From positions 1-64,000 of the forward strand of contig NZ_SCRH01000033.1 in the NCBI RefSeq assembly GCF_004298145.1: a DNA stretch of 64,000 nt, read 5' to 3'. Under the pieces are notes generated by a model that was not told where the DNA came from, did not search any database, and saw only the letters and a program-made list of their open reading frames with translations. Every line of letters begins with the position of its first letter. Within the stretch, counting starts at the first letter, position 1. Positions 27,608 through 40,351 of the stretch are shown here, piece by piece. This stretch comes from Mycobacterium sp. Its GTDB lineage: Bacteria; Actinomycetota; Actinomycetes; Mycobacteriales; Mycobacteriaceae. The position numbers and the translations under genes are program-made.

Positions 27608-29190
27608 ATCGGGATGAGCCCGTGCTTGCGTGCCGTGCGGAACCACAGTTGCTTGTCCCGCAGCAGCTTCATCGACTTGCGCAGCAGCAGCCTGGTCTGG
27701 TGCGGGTCGATGACCGCGTCGATGAAGCCACGCTCGGCGGCGGTCCACGGGATCGCCATGTTGAGGTTGTAGCCCTCGATGAAGTCCTTCTTGATCTGTT
27801 GCGCCTCGGGGGTGGTCGGATCGGGGAAGCGCTTCATCAGCAGCTGCGCGGCCCCCTCAGCGCCGATCACCGCGATGCGCGCCGTGGGCCAGGCGAAGTT
27901 GAAGTCGGCGGTCAGCTGCCGCGACCCCATCACGGCGTAGGCGCCGCCGTAGGACTTGCGGATGGTGATCGTCACCTTGGGCACATCGGCCTCGACCACC
28001 GAGTACAGGAACCGGCCGCCGCGCTTGATGATGCCGTTGCGCTCCTGCTCGGCGCCGGGCAAAAAACCCGGGGTGTCCACCACGAAAACGAGCGGAATGT
28101 TGAACGCATCGCAGAACCGGATAAATCGCGCCGCCTTGTCGGAGGCTTCGTTGTCGATCGACCCGGACAGATACATGGGCTGGTTGGCGACGACGCCGAC
28201 CGGGCGTCCGTCCACCCGGGCGAACCCGGTGATGACGGCCGGCCCGTGCTGCGCGGCGACGTCGAGGAAGTCGCCGTCGTCGAAGATGCGCAGCAGGATC
28301 TCGTGCATGTCGTAGGCCATGTTGTCCGAGTCCGGGACGATCGAGTCGAGCTCCAGATCGGTCGGCGTGGTTTCCGGCTCGAGACCGGGGTTGACGATCG
28401 GCGGCTCGCTGACGGCGCTCGACGGCAGGAACGACAGGAAATCGCGCACGTACTGGAACGCCTCGGCCTCGGAGTCCACCACCTGGTGGAGGTTGCCGTT
28501 GCGGGCCTGCGCGTCCGAGCCGCCGAGCTCGTCGAGGGTGACCTCCTCGCCGGTGACCTCGCGGATCACGTCCGGCCCGGTGACGAAGAAGTAGCCCTGG
28601 TCGCGCACCGAGACGAGCAGATCGTCCTGGATCGGTACGTACACCGCCCCACCGGCGCATTTGCCGAAGATGAGGGAGATCCTCGGCACCAGCCCGGAGA
28701 GCGACTCCTGGCGGCGGCCCAGCTCGGCGTACCAGGCCAGCGAGGTGACCGCGTCCTGAATCCTGGCGCCACCCGAGTCCTGGATGCCGATGATCGGGCA
28801 CCCGACCATCGCGCACCACTCCATCAGCCGCGCGACCTTGCGGCCGAACATCTCACCGACCGTGCCCTGGAACACCGTCTGGTCATGGGAGAACACCCCG
28901 ACCGGCCGGCCGTCGATCATGGCGTGCCCGGTGACGCACCCGTCACCGTAGAGCGCGTTCGGGTCGTTCGGCGTCTTCGCAAGCGCGCCGGTCTCCAGGA
29001 AGGTTCCCGGATCGACCAGCGCGTGCACACGGGCGCGCGCGCTCGGGATGCCCTTCTTGTCCCGCTTGGCGACGGCCTTCTCACCGCCGGGCTCTTTGGC
29101 CAGGTCCAGGCGAGTGTAGAGCTCGGCCAGCTTCTCGGCCGTGGTGTGCTGGATGGGAGCCGACCCCGAAGCTGGCACGGTCTCCGTCAC
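27604..29190 (-). CDS. accD4: Acyl-CoA carboxylase carboxyltransferase subunit, mycolate pathway
   Basis: AccD4 works with AccA3, AccD5 and AccE5 to carboxylate long-chain (C24-C26) acyl-CoA, giving the extender unit that Pks13 condenses into mycolic acid. The protein has 528 residues (522 in M. tuberculosis). The two crotonase-like halves carry oxyanion-hole sequences SGGARIQD (N-half) and [11 protein letters not shown] (C-half), with the substrate loop near [12 protein letters not shown]. The start is GTG at 29190. The start codon shares one base with the pks13 stop (TAGTG on the - strand), giving tight coupling in the fadD32-pks13-accD4 operon. Confidence 0.95.
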   Translation of the reverse strand: MTETVPASGSAPIQHTTAEKLAELYTRLDLAKEPGGEKAVAKRDKKGIPSARARVHALVDPGTFLETGALAKTPNDPNALYGDGCVTGHAMIDGRPVGVFSHDQTVFQGTVGEMFGRKVARLMEWCAMVGCPIIGIQDSGGARIQDAVTSLAWYAELGRRQESLSGLVPRISLIFGKCAGGAVYVPIQDDLLVSVRDQGYFFVTGPDVIREVTGEEVTLDELGGSDAQARNGNLHQVVDSEAEAFQYVRDFLSFLPSSAVSEPPIVNPGLEPETTPTDLELDSIVPDSDNMAYDMHEILLRIFDDGDFLDVAAQHGPAVITGFARVDGRPVGVVANQPMYLSGSIDNEASDKAARFIRFCDAFNIPLVFVVDTPGFLPGAEQERNGIIKRGGRFLYSVVEADVPKVTITIRKSYGGAYAVMGSRQLTADFNFAWPTARIAVIGAEGAAQLLMKRFPDPTTPEAQQIKKDFIEGYNLNMAIPWTAAERGFIDAVIDPHQTRLLLRKSMKLLRDKQLWFRTARKHGLIPI

Positions 29191-32100
29191 TACTTGCCCA
29201 CCTCACTCGTCTGACTGGTTTGCGCCTCCACCTTATTCAGCACGCCGGCCATGTGTGCGCCCACCTTGGCGATGATCGGCTCGTCGATGGCCTGGATATG
29301 CTCGCCGCCGATCCGAACCACTTCCAGGTCCGCCACGAACGCGCCCCAGCCGCCGTCGGGCTGGCGGACGGCATACCGCGGCTCGAACTCGATGACGTCA
29401 TCGTGGTAGCGATCGGCCATGTAGAGGGTCACGTGGCCGTCGTAGGGCTCGATCACGACGGTCTCGAGGGCCCGGTTGTCCAGGTACGAGGTCCGCTGGT
29501 GCTCGACGATGCCGCCGGGAATCTGCACGCCGCTCTGCTGGACGATGTCGAGCACGAACTTGACCTGCCCCTCGTCGTCGAGTTCCTCGAGCTGCTCGTA
29601 GGGGATCGCGGGAATTTCGACGTTGAAGGTGCGCTCCGCGAACTTCGCGTAACGGTCCCAGCGCTTGCGGGTTTCCTCCTTGGTCTGCGGGATCTCCTCG
29701 CCGGCGCGCACCGTGTCGATCATCCCGACAAATCGCACGTCCGCACCGGCCCGCTGCAACCCGATCGCGCACGCGTAGGCCAGCGCACCGCCGAGCGACC
29801 ACCCGGCCAGAATGAACGGCTTGCCGTCGTTCATTTCCAACAGCTTCGGCACATACTGGGCGGCCCGTTCTCCGATGGTGCCCTCCACGCGCTCGAACCC
29901 GTACATCGGTGTGTCCGCCGGCAGCCGGTTGAGCAGCGGCTCGTAGACCACGGTCGATCCGCCGGCCGGGTGGAACACGAACACGGGTACCTGCGAGTCG
30001 TTCTCGGGTGCCCGGATGGTGCGCACGAAGCCGTCGATGGTGCCGGCCTCCAGGTAGCCGCGCACCTTTTCGGCCAGCGCCTCGATGGTCTCCGACGTCA
30101 GCACGTCCTCGGCGGTGATCGTGCCCTCGGCGCGCTCCGAGAGCCGTTGCGCCATCTTGGCCGCGGTGTCCTCGTCGAGCTTGGGCAACGGGTTGAAGAT
30201 GCCGCCCGGTGACTTGCCCGTCACGATCGCCCAGGTGGCGAAGGTGACCCGCTCGGCGGCATCGCGCGGCGGCACATCGGAATTGAGCGCCTTGGCCACC
30301 GCTTCGGAGCTGAGCGCCCCCGCCAGGTTCGGCTGGCCACCGTTGGTCGCCGCACCCTTCGGTCCCGACGGATCCGTCGGCGGCGGCGGAATCGGCGCGT
30401 CCGACGCCGACGGCGGGGCGGGCTGAGTCTCGGGCTGCGCCTGCGGATCCGGTGCGGGCGCGGCGGCCGACGTCGGTGTCGCCCCGCTGAGCAGTTGGGC
30501 CTGCTCTTTGGCGATCTCCTCGGGCGTCAGCGTCTTCTGGTGCTCGTGCAGCTGCTCGACCTCGTCGCGGTGCTCGACCGCGTACTCGATCAGCTTCTCG
30601 ACGGCGTAGAGGTTGGCGTCGCGCACCGCCGTCAATTGGATGGGCGGCATGTCGAAGTCGTACTCGACCCGGTTCTTGATCCGCACCGCCATCAGCGAGT
30701 CCAGGCCCAGCTCGATCAGCGGCACCTCCCACGGCAGGTCCTCGGGCTCGTAACCCATTGCCGCCGAGACGATCATGCCCAGCCGCTCGCCGATGGTCTC
30801 GCCGGACTCTGGCGTCCACCTGCCGACGTGGCTCGGCAGGTAGCGGTTGGTCAGGCTGTCCGACAACGTCTGGGCGTCGGGCTCCCCGGCGGGAGCGGCG
30901 GGCGCCTCAACCGCGGCAGTGGCGGTCGGGGCGGCGATCGTCGCACCGGCGCCGACTGCGGTCGGCAACGCGACCACGCTCTGGCCGGCCCGCGACACCA
31001 GCGCGTCGTAGACCAGGGTGAAGGACTCGTCGATGCGGGCGTGCACCTGAACCGAGGCCCCACCCGGATGCCGGGTCATCGTCGTCACCAGCCGGGCGCC
31101 CGCCCCGGGCACCGCGCGCTGCTCGGACGCCGCCAACTGGGCATCCGGAAGCACCTGTGTCGCAGCCGATCTCACCAGCGCAGCCAGATCCGTCTCACCG
31201 TTGCGCGGCGCGTATTCCCAGACGTGCCGGCCGTCCGGCAACGCGACATGGGTCCCCGGCATGATCACCGAGCCGTCGCCGGAGAAGTGCACGTCCAGCC
31301 AGTGCTCTTTGCGCTTGAACCGGGTCGGCGGGATGTTCGCAAAATCCTCGGGACCCCGCGCGCGGCTGAACAGCGTCCGGATGTCCAGATCGTGGCCGTG
31401 GACGTAGAGCTGGGCCATGGCCGAGATCATCGACTCGACGTCGTCCTGCTTTTTGGCCAGCGTCGGAATCAATTGGGCGTCATGCAAACCCGCGGCCGCG
31501 GTGGTCAAACCGATCTGCATCAGCGCCACCGGGTTGGGCGCCAACTCCAGGAAGGTGGTGTAGCCGCTGTCGACGGCGTTGCGGACGCCGTTGGTGAAGT
31601 AGACGGAATGCCGCATTCCCTTGACCCAGTAGGCGACGTCGTGGATCGGCTCGCCGCCGGGCTTGACGTAGCTGCCCTCGTGCACCGTCGAGAAGATCCC
31701 GACGGTCGGGGTCAGCGGCTCGATGCCCTGCAGCTCCGCGGAGAACTCACCGAGCAGCGGGTCCATCTGCGACGTGTGCCCGGCGCCCTTGGTCTGCAGC
31801 TTGCGGGCGAAGCGGCCCTCGGCCTCGCAGCGGGCGACGATCGCGTCGATCTGCTCGGGTGGGCCGCCGATCACGGTCTGGCTGGGCGCGGCGTAGACGC
31901 ACACCTCCAGGCCGGGGAAGTCGGCGAAGACCGTCGTCAGCTCGTCGGCGGAGTACTCGACGAGCGCCATCAGGCGGATGTACTCGCCGAACAGCATCGC
32001 CTCGCCCTCGCCCATCAGGTGCGAGCGCGAGCAGATCACCCGGGTCGCGTCCGCCAGTGACAGCCCGCCGGAGAAGTAGGCCGACGCGGGCTCACCGAGC

Positions 32101-34565
32101 GACTGACCCACCACCGCAGCGGGTTTGGCGCCGTGATGCTTGAGCAGCTCGCCCAGCGCGATCTGGATCGCGAAGATGACGACGTTGCTGGTTTCGATGC
32201 CGTATTCGTGCGAGTCATCGAGGATCAGCTCGAGCACCGAGTAGCCCCGCTCGTCCTGAATCAGCGCGTCGACCTTCTCGATCCACTCGGCGAAGACCTC
32301 GTTGCGCAGGTACAGGCTCTTGCCCATCTTGCGGTGTTGCGCACCGAAACCGGCCATCGCCCATACCGGTCCGCTGGTCACCGGCCCGTCGACACTGAAC
32401 ACGTTCGGCCGCTGCTTGCCCTCGGCGACCGCCCGTAAACCCTTGACGGCCTCGTCGTGGTCGTGGGCCAGCACCACCGCGCGCGAGCGGCCGTGGTTGC
32501 GCCGCGACAGCGCCCGGCCGATCGATTCCAGCGACGACGCCTGCCCCTCGGGGCTTTGCATCCAGTCCGCGAGTTCGGCGGCCGCGGCCTTCTTGCGCGA
32601 CGTCAGAAACGCCGACACGGCGAGCGGGATCAGCGGCGCTGACTCTTCTTGCGCGGCAAGCTCTTCGGCCGCGATCTCTTTGAGGCGCAGGGCCTCCTCG
32701 GTCACGCCCGGCAGCTCGTAGGATTCCTCTTCGGCCGCAGAGGCGTCGGGGATGATGTTGCCGAAGTCGTCGAACCGCAGCGAGTGGCTCTCCAGTGTGG
32801 GCGCCTCGGTCGCTTCGGCGGCCGGCGCGACAGCCGCGGGCTGCGGTCCGGGCTCGCGCGCCTCCTTTTCCACGACGTCGCGGGGCAGCACCTCGCGCAC
32901 CACCAGGTGCGCGTTGGCCCCACCGAAACCGAAGCTGGACACCCCGGCCAGCGCGTAGCCTCCGTAGCGGGGCCAATCGGTCGCGTTGTCAACGACTTTC
33001 AAGCGCATGCCGTCGAAGTCGATGTAGGGGCTCGGCCCGGCGAAGTTGATCGACGGCGGCAGCTTGTCGTGCTGCAACGCCAGCACCACCTTGGCCAGGC
33101 TCGCCGCGCCGGCGGCCGACTCCAGATGTCCCACATTGGTTTTCACCGCGCCCAGCAAAGCCGGGCGGTCGGCGGGACGGCCCCGCCCGACGATGCGGCC
33201 CAGCGCCTCGGCCTCGATCGGGTCGCCCAGGACGGTGCCGGTGCCGTGCGCCTCGATGTAGTCGACGGTGCGCGGATCGATGCCGGCGTCCTTGTAGGCC
33301 CGGCGCAGCACCTCGGCCTGGGCGTCCTGGTTGGGGGCGATCAGCCCGTTGGACCGGCCGTCGTGGTTGATCGCACTGCCGGCGATCACGGCCAGGATCT
33401 GGTCGCCGTCGCGGCGGGCGTCGTCGACCCGCTTGAGCACGAACATGCCGCCGCCCTCGGAGCGGGTGTAGCCGTCGGCGTCCGACGAGAACGACTTGAT
33501 CTTGCCGTCGGGAGCCAGCACCGCGCCGATCTCGTCGAAACCGAGCGTGACCAACGGCGTGAGCAGAGCGTTGACGCCCCCGGCGACCGCGACGTCGCAT
33601 TCGCCGTTGCGCAGCGCCTGCACCGCCTGGTGCGTCGCCACCAGCGAGCTCGAGCAGGCGGTGTCCAGCGCCACCGAGGGACCGCGGAAGTCGTAGAAGT
33701 AGGACACCCGGTTGGCGATGATCGAGCTGGCGGTGCCGGTGATCGCGTACGGGTGCGCGACGGTCGGGTCGGAGACCGCCAGGAATTGGTAGTCGTTGTT
33801 GGAGAAGCCGACATACACGCCGACGGCCTCGCCGCGCAGGCTCGACGCCGGGATGCGCGCGTGCTCGAGTGCCTCCCAGGTCAGCTCCAGCGCCATCCGC
33901 TGCTGCGGGTCGATGTTGTCGGCCTCGGTCTTGGCGACCGCGAAGAACTCCGAGTCGAAGCCCTTGACGTCCTTCAAGTAGCCGCCGCGGGTGCGGGCGG
34001 TGGCGACGCGCTGGGCGATGCGCGGCTCTTCGAGGAATTCCGACCAGCGGCCCTCGGGCAGATCGGTGATGGCGTCGCGGCCCTCCATCAGCGCCTGCCA
34101 GGTTTCGTCGGGGCTGTTCATGTCGCCGGGCAGCCGGGTGGACAGCCCCACGATCGCGATGTCGACGCGCTCGGCCGGGCCGGTGCGGGTCCAGTCCGCC
34201 CCGGCGAGGTCGTCGTCGGCAACCTCCGGCTCGCCCTCGATGATGCGGGTGGCCAGCGACTCGATCGTCGGGTGCTGGAAGGCCACCGCGACCGACAGCG
34301 TCACACCGGTCATGTCCTCGATGTCGGCGGCCATCGCCACCGCATCCCGCGACGCCAGCCCCAGCTCGACCATGGGCACCGACTCGTCGATGTCGTCCGG
34401 TGATCGCCCAACGGCCCTGCCCACCCAGTTGCGCAACCACTGGCGCATCTCGGGGACGGTTAAAGTGCGCCGCTCCTCCTCGCCCGTTTCGTCGCTGCGC
34501 GCCCTATCGTCGCCCGCGCGCAGCTCGGCCGTGTTGGCCTCTTCGGGGTGCTCAGTGTCAGCCAT
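29190..34565 (-). CDS. pks13: Polyketide synthase, mycolic acid condensase
   Basis: Pks13 joins the meromycolyl chain activated by FadD32 and the carboxylated alpha-chain to give the beta-keto mycolate. It has 1791 residues (1733 in M. tuberculosis). Domains in order: ACP1 (phosphopantetheine Ser72 in GLASRD); KS about 133-560 (C304 in DTACSSS, H440 in EAHGTGT, H480 in NVGHLES); AT about 735-1060 (S822 in GQSLGE); ACP2 (S1290 in GLDSL); and TE about 1525-1780 (S1590 in GWSLGG). A long Pro/Ala linker lies at 1360-1410. The ATG at 34565 is preferred; upstream codons overlap fadD32 and are not family-like. The gap to fadD32 is 13 nt. Confidence 0.96.
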   Translation of the reverse strand: MADTEHPEEANTAELRAGDDRARSDETGEEERRTLTVPEMRQWLRNWVGRAVGRSPDDIDESVPMVELGLASRDAVAMAADIEDMTGVTLSVAVAFQHPTIESLATRIIEGEPEVADDDLAGADWTRTGPAERVDIAIVGLSTRLPGDMNSPDETWQALMEGRDAITDLPEGRWSEFLEEPRIAQRVATARTRGGYLKDVKGFDSEFFAVAKTEADNIDPQQRMALELTWEALEHARIPASSLRGEAVGVYVGFSNNDYQFLAVSDPTVAHPYAITGTASSIIANRVSYFYDFRGPSVALDTACSSSLVATHQAVQALRNGECDVAVAGGVNALLTPLVTLGFDEIGAVLAPDGKIKSFSSDADGYTRSEGGGMFVLKRVDDARRDGDQILAVIAGSAINHDGRSNGLIAPNQDAQAEVLRRAYKDAGIDPRTVDYIEAHGTGTVLGDPIEAEALGRIVGRGRPADRPALLGAVKTNVGHLESAAGAASLAKVVLALQHDKLPPSINFAGPSPYIDFDGMRLKVVDNATDWPRYGGYALAGVSSFGFGGANAHLVVREVLPRDVVEKEAREPGPQPAAVAPAAEATEAPTLESHSLRFDDFGNIIPDASAAEEESYELPGVTEEALRLKEIAAEELAAQEESAPLIPLAVSAFLTSRKKAAAAELADWMQSPEGQASSLESIGRALSRRNHGRSRAVVLAHDHDEAVKGLRAVAEGKQRPNVFSVDGPVTSGPVWAMAGFGAQHRKMGKSLYLRNEVFAEWIEKVDALIQDERGYSVLELILDDSHEYGIETSNVVIFAIQIALGELLKHHGAKPAAVVGQSLGEPASAYFSGGLSLADATRVICSRSHLMGEGEAMLFGEYIRLMALVEYSADELTTVFADFPGLEVCVYAAPSQTVIGGPPEQIDAIVARCEAEGRFARKLQTKGAGHTSQMDPLLGEFSAELQGIEPLTPTVGIFSTVHEGSYVKPGGEPIHDVAYWVKGMRHSVYFTNGVRNAVDSGYTTFLELAPNPVALMQIGLTTAAAGLHDAQLIPTLAKKQDDVESMISAMAQLYVHGHDLDIRTLFSRARGPEDFANIPPTRFKRKEHWLDVHFSGDGSVIMPGTHVALPDGRHVWEYAPRNGETDLAALVRSAATQVLPDAQLAASEQRAVPGAGARLVTTMTRHPGGASVQVHARIDESFTLVYDALVSRAGQSVVALPTAVGAGATIAAPTATAAVEAPAAPAGEPDAQTLSDSLTNRYLPSHVGRWTPESGETIGERLGMIVSAAMGYEPEDLPWEVPLIELGLDSLMAVRIKNRVEYDFDMPPIQLTAVRDANLYAVEKLIEYAVEHRDEVEQLHEHQKTLTPEEIAKEQAQLLSGATPTSAAAPAPDPQAQPETQPAPPSASDAPIPPPPTDPSGPKGAATNGGQPNLAGALSSEAVAKALNSDVPPRDAAERVTFATWAIVTGKSPGGIFNPLPKLDEDTAAKMAQRLSERAEGTITAEDVLTSETIEALAEKVRGYLEAGTIDGFVRTIRAPENDSQVPVFVFHPAGGSTVVYEPLLNRLPADTPMYGFERVEGTIGERAAQYVPKLLEMNDGKPFILAGWSLGGALAYACAIGLQRAGADVRFVGMIDTVRAGEEIPQTKEETRKRWDRYAKFAERTFNVEIPAIPYEQLEELDDEGQVKFVLDIVQQSGVQIPGGIVEHQRTSYLDNRALETVVIEPYDGHVTLYMADRYHDDVIEFEPRYAVRQPDGGWGAFVADLEVVRIGGEHIQAIDEPIIAKVGAHMAGVLNKVEAQTSQTSEVGK

Positions 34566-34578
34566 GGTCCTAAGAGAT

Positions 34579-36477
34579 TCAGTCTGTTGCGCTGGCGAAA
34601 GCGGTCGGGGACCCGACACCGCTGCGCAGGCTGCCGTCGAGGTAGGCGGCGCGGCAGGCACGGTGTCCGATCTTGCCGCTGGAGGTACGCGGAATCGTCC
34701 CCGACTGCACCAGCAGCAGGTCACGGACCGTCACGCCGTGGCGCACGGCGATGGCCGCCCGGATGTCGTCGGCGATCGGCTGGTAGTCCAGCTTGTGCGA
34801 GCCGGCCGCGCGCTCGGCGACGATCACCAGCTGCTCGGAGCCGTCGTCGGCGTCGTACTTCAGGCCGGCGTGCGGGTTGTCGAACACTTCCTGCGGCAGT
34901 TGGTTCGCCGGCACCGAGAAGGCGGCCACGTATCCGGTGCGCAGCGCCTTGCTGGCTTCCTGCGCCGAGTACTCGAGGTCCTGCGGGTAGTGGTTGCGCC
35001 CGTCGATGATGACCAGGTCCTTGATCCGCCCGGCGATATAGAGGTGCCCGTTGTGATAGGTGCCGTAGTCGCCGGTCTTGACCCACATGCCGTCGTCGGG
35101 GGCACCCTCGGCGTGCGACTGGCTGATCCGCGACTTGAGGATGTTGCGGAAGGTGTCGTTGGTCTCTTCTTCTCTGCCCCAGTAGCCGACGCCCATGTTG
35201 TTCCCGTGCAGCCAGATCTCGCCGATCTGACCGTCCGGCAGCTCGCTGGCGGTCTCCGGGTCGACGATCACGGCCCACTCGTCGACGCCGATGACGCCCG
35301 CGGATACCTGCGCGACGGCCTTCGGCGAATCGGCGGACACCTCGACGAAGCGCTGCTTGTTCAGCTCGTCGCGGTCGACGTGGATGACCCTGGGCGCCTC
35401 GTCCATCGGCGTGGTGGAGACGAACAGCGTCGCCTCGGCCAGACCGTAGGACGGCTTGATCGCCGTCTCCCGCAGACCATAGGGCGCAAACGCCTCATAG
35501 AACTTGCGCATGGACGCCGGGGACACCGGCTCGCTGCCGTTGAGGATCGCTTTGACGTTGCTCAGATCCAGCGGCGGCTCACCGTCCTTGAGCACACCGC
35601 GGACCGCCGCGTGCTCGAACGCGAAGTTCGGCGCGACGGTGATGACTTCGCAGTCCTCGGCGTCCTCGGGCTTGCGCGCCATCTCGCGGATCCACCGGCC
35701 GGGCCGGCGCACGAACGCGGCCGGCGTCATGAAGGTGAACTTGTGACCAACCACCGGTGACAACAGCGCCGTGATCAGGCCCATGTCGTGGAAGAACGGC
35801 AGCCAGGACAGGCCGCGGTCGGCCTCCTTGCCTTCCAGGCCGTTGAGCACCTGCAGCACGTTGGTGGGCAGGTTCAGGTGGGTGATCTCCACGCCGGTCG
35901 GGGTGCGGGTGGAGCCGGAGGTGTACTGCAGATAGGCGATGGTGTTCTCGTCGGCCTCCGGCGGCTCCCACGTGGAAGCGACCTCGTTGGGTACGGCGTC
36001 GACGGCGATGACGCGTGGCCGCTCCTTGGCCGAACGAGCGCGGATGAACTTGCGGACGCCCTCGGCGGCGTCGGTGGTGGTCAGGATCGTCGAGGGGGTG
36101 CAGTCGTCGAGCACGGCGTGCAGGCGGCCGACGTGACCCGGCTCGCTCGGGTCGAACAACGGCACCGCGGTCCGGCCGGCGTACAGCACGCCGAAGAGAG
36201 CGACGAGGTAGTCCAGGTTCTGCGGGCAGAGCACGGCGATGCGGTCGTCGGGCTGGGTGACTTGCTGCAGCCGGGCGCCCACGGCGCGGTTCCGGGCGCT
36301 GAACTCCGACCAGGAGATGTCGCAGGCGACCCCGTCGCGTTCCGTGGAGAAGTCCAGGAACCGGTAGGCGAGCTTGTCACCACGAACCCTCGCCCACTTC
36401 TCAACGTGCTTGACCAAGTTCGTGTTGTCGGGAAACTTGATCTTTCCATTCACGATGAACGGGTTGTGGTACACCAT
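34579..36477 (-). CDS. fadD32: Long-chain fatty acyl-AMP ligase, mycolate pathway
   Basis: FadD32 activates meromycolic acid as acyl-adenylate and loads it on the N-terminal ACP of Pks13. It has 632 residues (637 in M. tuberculosis). The P-loop [11 protein letters not shown] is at 185-195, the FAAL core includes [14 protein letters not shown], and the C-terminal hinge has WVKTGDYG... [20 protein letters not shown]. The C-terminus retains the [15 protein letters not shown] lysine motif. The ATG at 36477 is preceded by AGGAGAG; the M. tuberculosis annotation adds a few residues upstream. It is first in the fadD32-pks13-accD4 operon. Confidence 0.96.
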   Translation of the reverse strand: MVYHNPFIVNGKIKFPDNTNLVKHVEKWARVRGDKLAYRFLDFSTERDGVACDISWSEFSARNRAVGARLQQVTQPDDRIAVLCPQNLDYLVALFGVLYAGRTAVPLFDPSEPGHVGRLHAVLDDCTPSTILTTTDAAEGVRKFIRARSAKERPRVIAVDAVPNEVASTWEPPEADENTIAYLQYTSGSTRTPTGVEITHLNLPTNVLQVLNGLEGKEADRGLSWLPFFHDMGLITALLSPVVGHKFTFMTPAAFVRRPGRWIREMARKPEDAEDCEVITVAPNFAFEHAAVRGVLKDGEPPLDLSNVKAILNGSEPVSPASMRKFYEAFAPYGLRETAIKPSYGLAEATLFVSTTPMDEAPRVIHVDRDELNKQRFVEVSADSPKAVAQVSAGVIGVDEWAVIVDPETASELPDGQIGEIWLHGNNMGVGYWGREEETNDTFRNILKSRISQSHAEGAPDDGMWVKTGDYGTYHNGHLYIAGRIKDLVIIDGRNHYPQDLEYSAQEASKALRTGYVAAFSVPANQLPQEVFDNPHAGLKYDADDGSEQLVIVAERAAGSHKLDYQPIADDIRAAIAVRHGVTVRDLLLVQSGTIPRTSSGKIGHRACRAAYLDGSLRSGVGSPTAFASATD

Positions 36478-36782
36478 GCCGCTCTCCTGTCACACCTGTT
36501 ATCTAGGTCGGCTGCGCCGACGTTTCGTTCTCTAGCTCTGGTCGGCCACCGCCGACCGTTACATGTCTACGCGCGGGCCAGCCCTCGCACGGCACCCGCT
36601 GGGGAACGCCGGTCATGTGTCAGTCCCGGCCGGCATCGACCCCGGCCCGGGTCCGCGACAAAGTCTGGCAGCTCTTAAATTCCTCTTAATGTTACGGGCC
36701 TGCCCCACGGCAGACCAAATCACAAGGTACCGCCGATCGCCGCCGGCAACCGCTACCTAAAGCCTGTGTCCCACCGCCCCGA
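36478..36782. other. Intergenic region upstream of the fadD32 operon
   Basis: The 305-bp gap has no credible gene. It must contain the promoter of the fadD32-pks13-accD4 operon (- strand), and AGGAGAG lies just before the fadD32 start. A modestly AT-rich patch (about 36669-36690) is the most promoter-like part. The Culp6-type gene ends at its left edge on the same strand. I see no hairpin of terminator quality. Confidence 0.5.
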
Positions 36783-37793
36783 TCATCCGTGTTTCGGTTG
36801 TGGCGCATTTGCAATCAGGCCGTGAGCCCAGTTCAACGTCCAATCGGTGGCGGGCGCCCCGTCCACGCTCCAGCACTGCGTCGTCGCGTACAGCGCATGG
36901 ACGGGTTGACCGGCGCCGCCGGCCAACGTGTTCAGCGTGCTCGGCAGGTTGGCGATGCTGAAGGCCTCCTCCGGCGCGGCGCAGATGAGGTCGCCCGGCG
37001 CGCAGATCTCATTGGACTTGCCGTTGAGGTCGCCGAAGCCACCCGGACGCGCGCCGGTCATGGTCAGCCCCATCCCGGACAAGATGGGTACCTCCTGCAA
37101 GGTGACCTCTGCGCCCTGGCCCGGCGGGTTGGGCCCGATGTCGTTGCCGGCCCCGAGCTGACGGCGCCCGTCGGCGATCAACGTCACACCCAACACCAGG
37201 TCGTCGTCGACGGGTCCGCGACCGTTGCCGATATCGCTGGCGATGTCGCCCATGATCACCGCGCCCTGAGAAAACCCCATCAGCACATAGCTGGTCAGCG
37301 GGCACTTGGTGTTCATGTCGGTCATCGCCGCAACGGTGGCGCGGGTGCCTTCGGCCCGGCTGGCGTTGTAGGACATCTGCGTGTCGCCGCTCAACGGATT
37401 GTGAAACTGCGCGGTGTACGGGGTGGTGTACGCCTGCACCCGCGACGCCGGGAAATCCTGGGTGATGCTCGCAGTCACCTTGTGCAGCAACGCATTCGGA
37501 AATTGCAACGGGTTGCCGGGGTCATCCTGCGGGGCGGACTCCCAGGTGCCGGGCACGTTGACCAGCAGCACGTCGGGGCAGGAGGCGTCCTGGTATGCGG
37601 GTCGCGGCTTGTGCGGGTGCGACGTCGTCGACGACGGAGGCAAGACGCCGGGCGGCACCGCGCTCGGCTGGGACTCGCGCCCGCGCAGCACGGCGACGAC
37701 GGCCACGATGACCAACAAGACGACGCCGGCGACCGAAAGGGCGGCAACCCAGGCGAGGGTGCGGCGGCGCTTACGCCGGGCGCTGTTAGCCAT
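36783..37793 (-). CDS. culp6: Cutinase-like phospholipase/thioesterase (Rv3802c-like)
   Basis: The 336-residue protein has exactly the length of M. tuberculosis Rv3802c. A basic N-terminus (ARRKRRR) and one membrane helix (13-37) anchor it with the alpha/beta-hydrolase domain outside. The catalytic triad is in register with the known enzyme: S175 in GFSQG, D268 in APGDL and H299 in PVHA. Cys pairs (C72/C164, C264/C271) would form cutinase disulfides. The M. tuberculosis enzyme has phospholipase A and thioesterase activity and is needed for normal mycolate and envelope balance. It is placed between the mycolate and antigen-85 genes on the - strand. Confidence 0.93.
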   Translation of the reverse strand: MANSARRKRRRTLAWVAALSVAGVVLLVIVAVVAVLRGRESQPSAVPPGVLPPSSTTSHPHKPRPAYQDASCPDVLLVNVPGTWESAPQDDPGNPLQFPNALLHKVTASITQDFPASRVQAYTTPYTAQFHNPLSGDTQMSYNASRAEGTRATVAAMTDMNTKCPLTSYVLMGFSQGAVIMGDIASDIGNGRGPVDDDLVLGVTLIADGRRQLGAGNDIGPNPPGQGAEVTLQEVPILSGMGLTMTGARPGGFGDLNGKSNEICAPGDLICAAPEEAFSIANLPSTLNTLAGGAGQPVHALYATTQCWSVDGAPATDWTLNWAHGLIANAPQPKHG

Positions 37794-37903
37794 GTTCTCC
37801 CGCCAGCAGAGTCAGTGGATCGCAGCTTGAATCCGGGCCAGCGGCCCTCCCGACCCCAGCTGCACTCCTACACGGTACCGGCTCGCGCGGTACCGGCTCG
37901 CCG

Positions 37904-38815
37904 CTAGCGGATGGCGCCGACGATGTCGCCCGACATGGCGCCCAACTGCCCCGACCACGAACCCCAGCCGTTGTCGCCGCCGCCCGGGAAGTCGAAGTGG
38001 CCGTTGTGCCCGCCGTTGCTGCGGTACTGCTGATAGAACTCCCGGGAACTGCCCATGGCGGCGGCCCCTTGGCCGATCATCGCGGCGTCATCGCCTCCCA
38101 TATTCATGGGGCTGTAGACCCAGACCCGGGTGTTGTTCTGCGCCAGCAGCGAGGCGTGCACGTAGGGGTCGTGCCACTTCCACCGGCCCAGCTGTGGAGC
38201 CCCCCACATGCCGTTGCCGTCCACGCCGCCGAACTGCTGCAGGCCGGCCAGGATGGCGCCGTTGTAGTTGGTGCTCGACGGGTACAGGAACCCCGACATC
38301 GAGCCGGCGAAACCGAAGCGGTCGGGGTGGAAGGCGGCCAACGCCATCGCGCCGTAGCCGCCCTGCGAGGCGCCGACGGCGGCATGGCCACCCGGCGCGA
38401 GGCCCTTGTTGGCCGCCAGCCAGTCGGGCAGCTCGCTGGACAGGAAGGTGTCCCACTGCTTGCTGCCGTCCTGTTCCCAGTTGGTGTACATACTGAAGGC
38501 GCCGCCGGCCGGAGCCACCACCGAGATTCCCTTGCCGCCCAGCGTGTTCATCGCATTGCCGGCGGTGACCCAGTTGCTCACGTCCGGGCCCGCATTGAAG
38601 GCGTCCAGCAGGTACGCCGCGTGCGGACCACCGGCGAGGAAGGCCACCGGGATGTCGCGGCCCATCGCCGCCGACGGAACCATCAGGCTCTCGTAGCCCG
38701 CCGCCCTGGCCTTGCCGACGGTCGGCGCCGTCGGCAAGACAAACGCCAAGCCGACCGCGAGCACGGCAAAGCAGAACGCCCGAAGAAGCGCTGGCACACC
38801 CCGTACGACCGTCAT
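37904..38815 (-). CDS. fbpD: MPT51-type antigen 85 homologue
   Basis: This is a 303-residue secreted alpha/beta-hydrolase of the antigen 85 family. The signal peptide spans about 1-39 (cut near KARAAG). MPT51 is regarded as a non-catalytic binding protein. Here the nucleophile position reads GASQGGYG with Ser150 present; to my memory M. tuberculosis has Ala there. The other triad members are still lost: no Glu stands at the Ag85 Glu230 position, and the Ag85 His262 position is Asn in DNGWGSW. The ATG at 38815 is chosen over an upstream in-frame one at 38902 because GGAGGGTGG precedes it and the signal peptide starts there. Confidence 0.92.
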   Translation of the reverse strand: MTVVRGVPALLRAFCFAVLAVGLAFVLPTAPTVGKARAAGYESLMVPSAAMGRDIPVAFLAGGPHAAYLLDAFNAGPDVSNWVTAGNAMNTLGGKGISVVAPAGGAFSMYTNWEQDGSKQWDTFLSSELPDWLAANKGLAPGGHAAVGASQGGYGAMALAAFHPDRFGFAGSMSGFLYPSSTNYNGAILAGLQQFGGVDGNGMWGAPQLGRWKWHDPYVHASLLAQNNTRVWVYSPMNMGGDDAAMIGQGAAAMGSSREFYQQYRSNGGHNGHFDFPGGGDNGWGSWSGQLGAMSGDIVGAIR

Positions 38816-38910
38816 GTCCACCCTCCATCGTCTAGTCGCTGAGAGCACATTAGCCAGCTGCCTGGTTCCCCCGCTCGCCGGGTAGTGAAACAGGTCACAC
38901 ACGCCGCAAA

Positions 38911-38952
38911 CGACTCGCGGCGGAAACCCCGAAGGGTTCCCGCCGCGAGTCG
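38911..38952 (-). terminator. Strong hairpin after fbpA
   Basis: Arms 38911-38928 and 38935-38952 (18 bp with one mismatch, 6-nt loop CCGAAG) form a GC-rich hairpin 16 nt after the fbpA stop. Only a TTT follows on the - strand. It may end fbpA transcription before fbpD, and would explain the long gap between them. Confidence 0.7.
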
Positions 38953-38968
38953 CGATACTTGGCGTGTT

Positions 38969-40351
<1,383 letters not shown>

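Noticed and set aside
34565..34724. Upstream extension of pks13 (53 codons)
   Set aside because: Lies inside fadD32 in another frame, has no family-like sequence; ATG 34565 is the conserved start.
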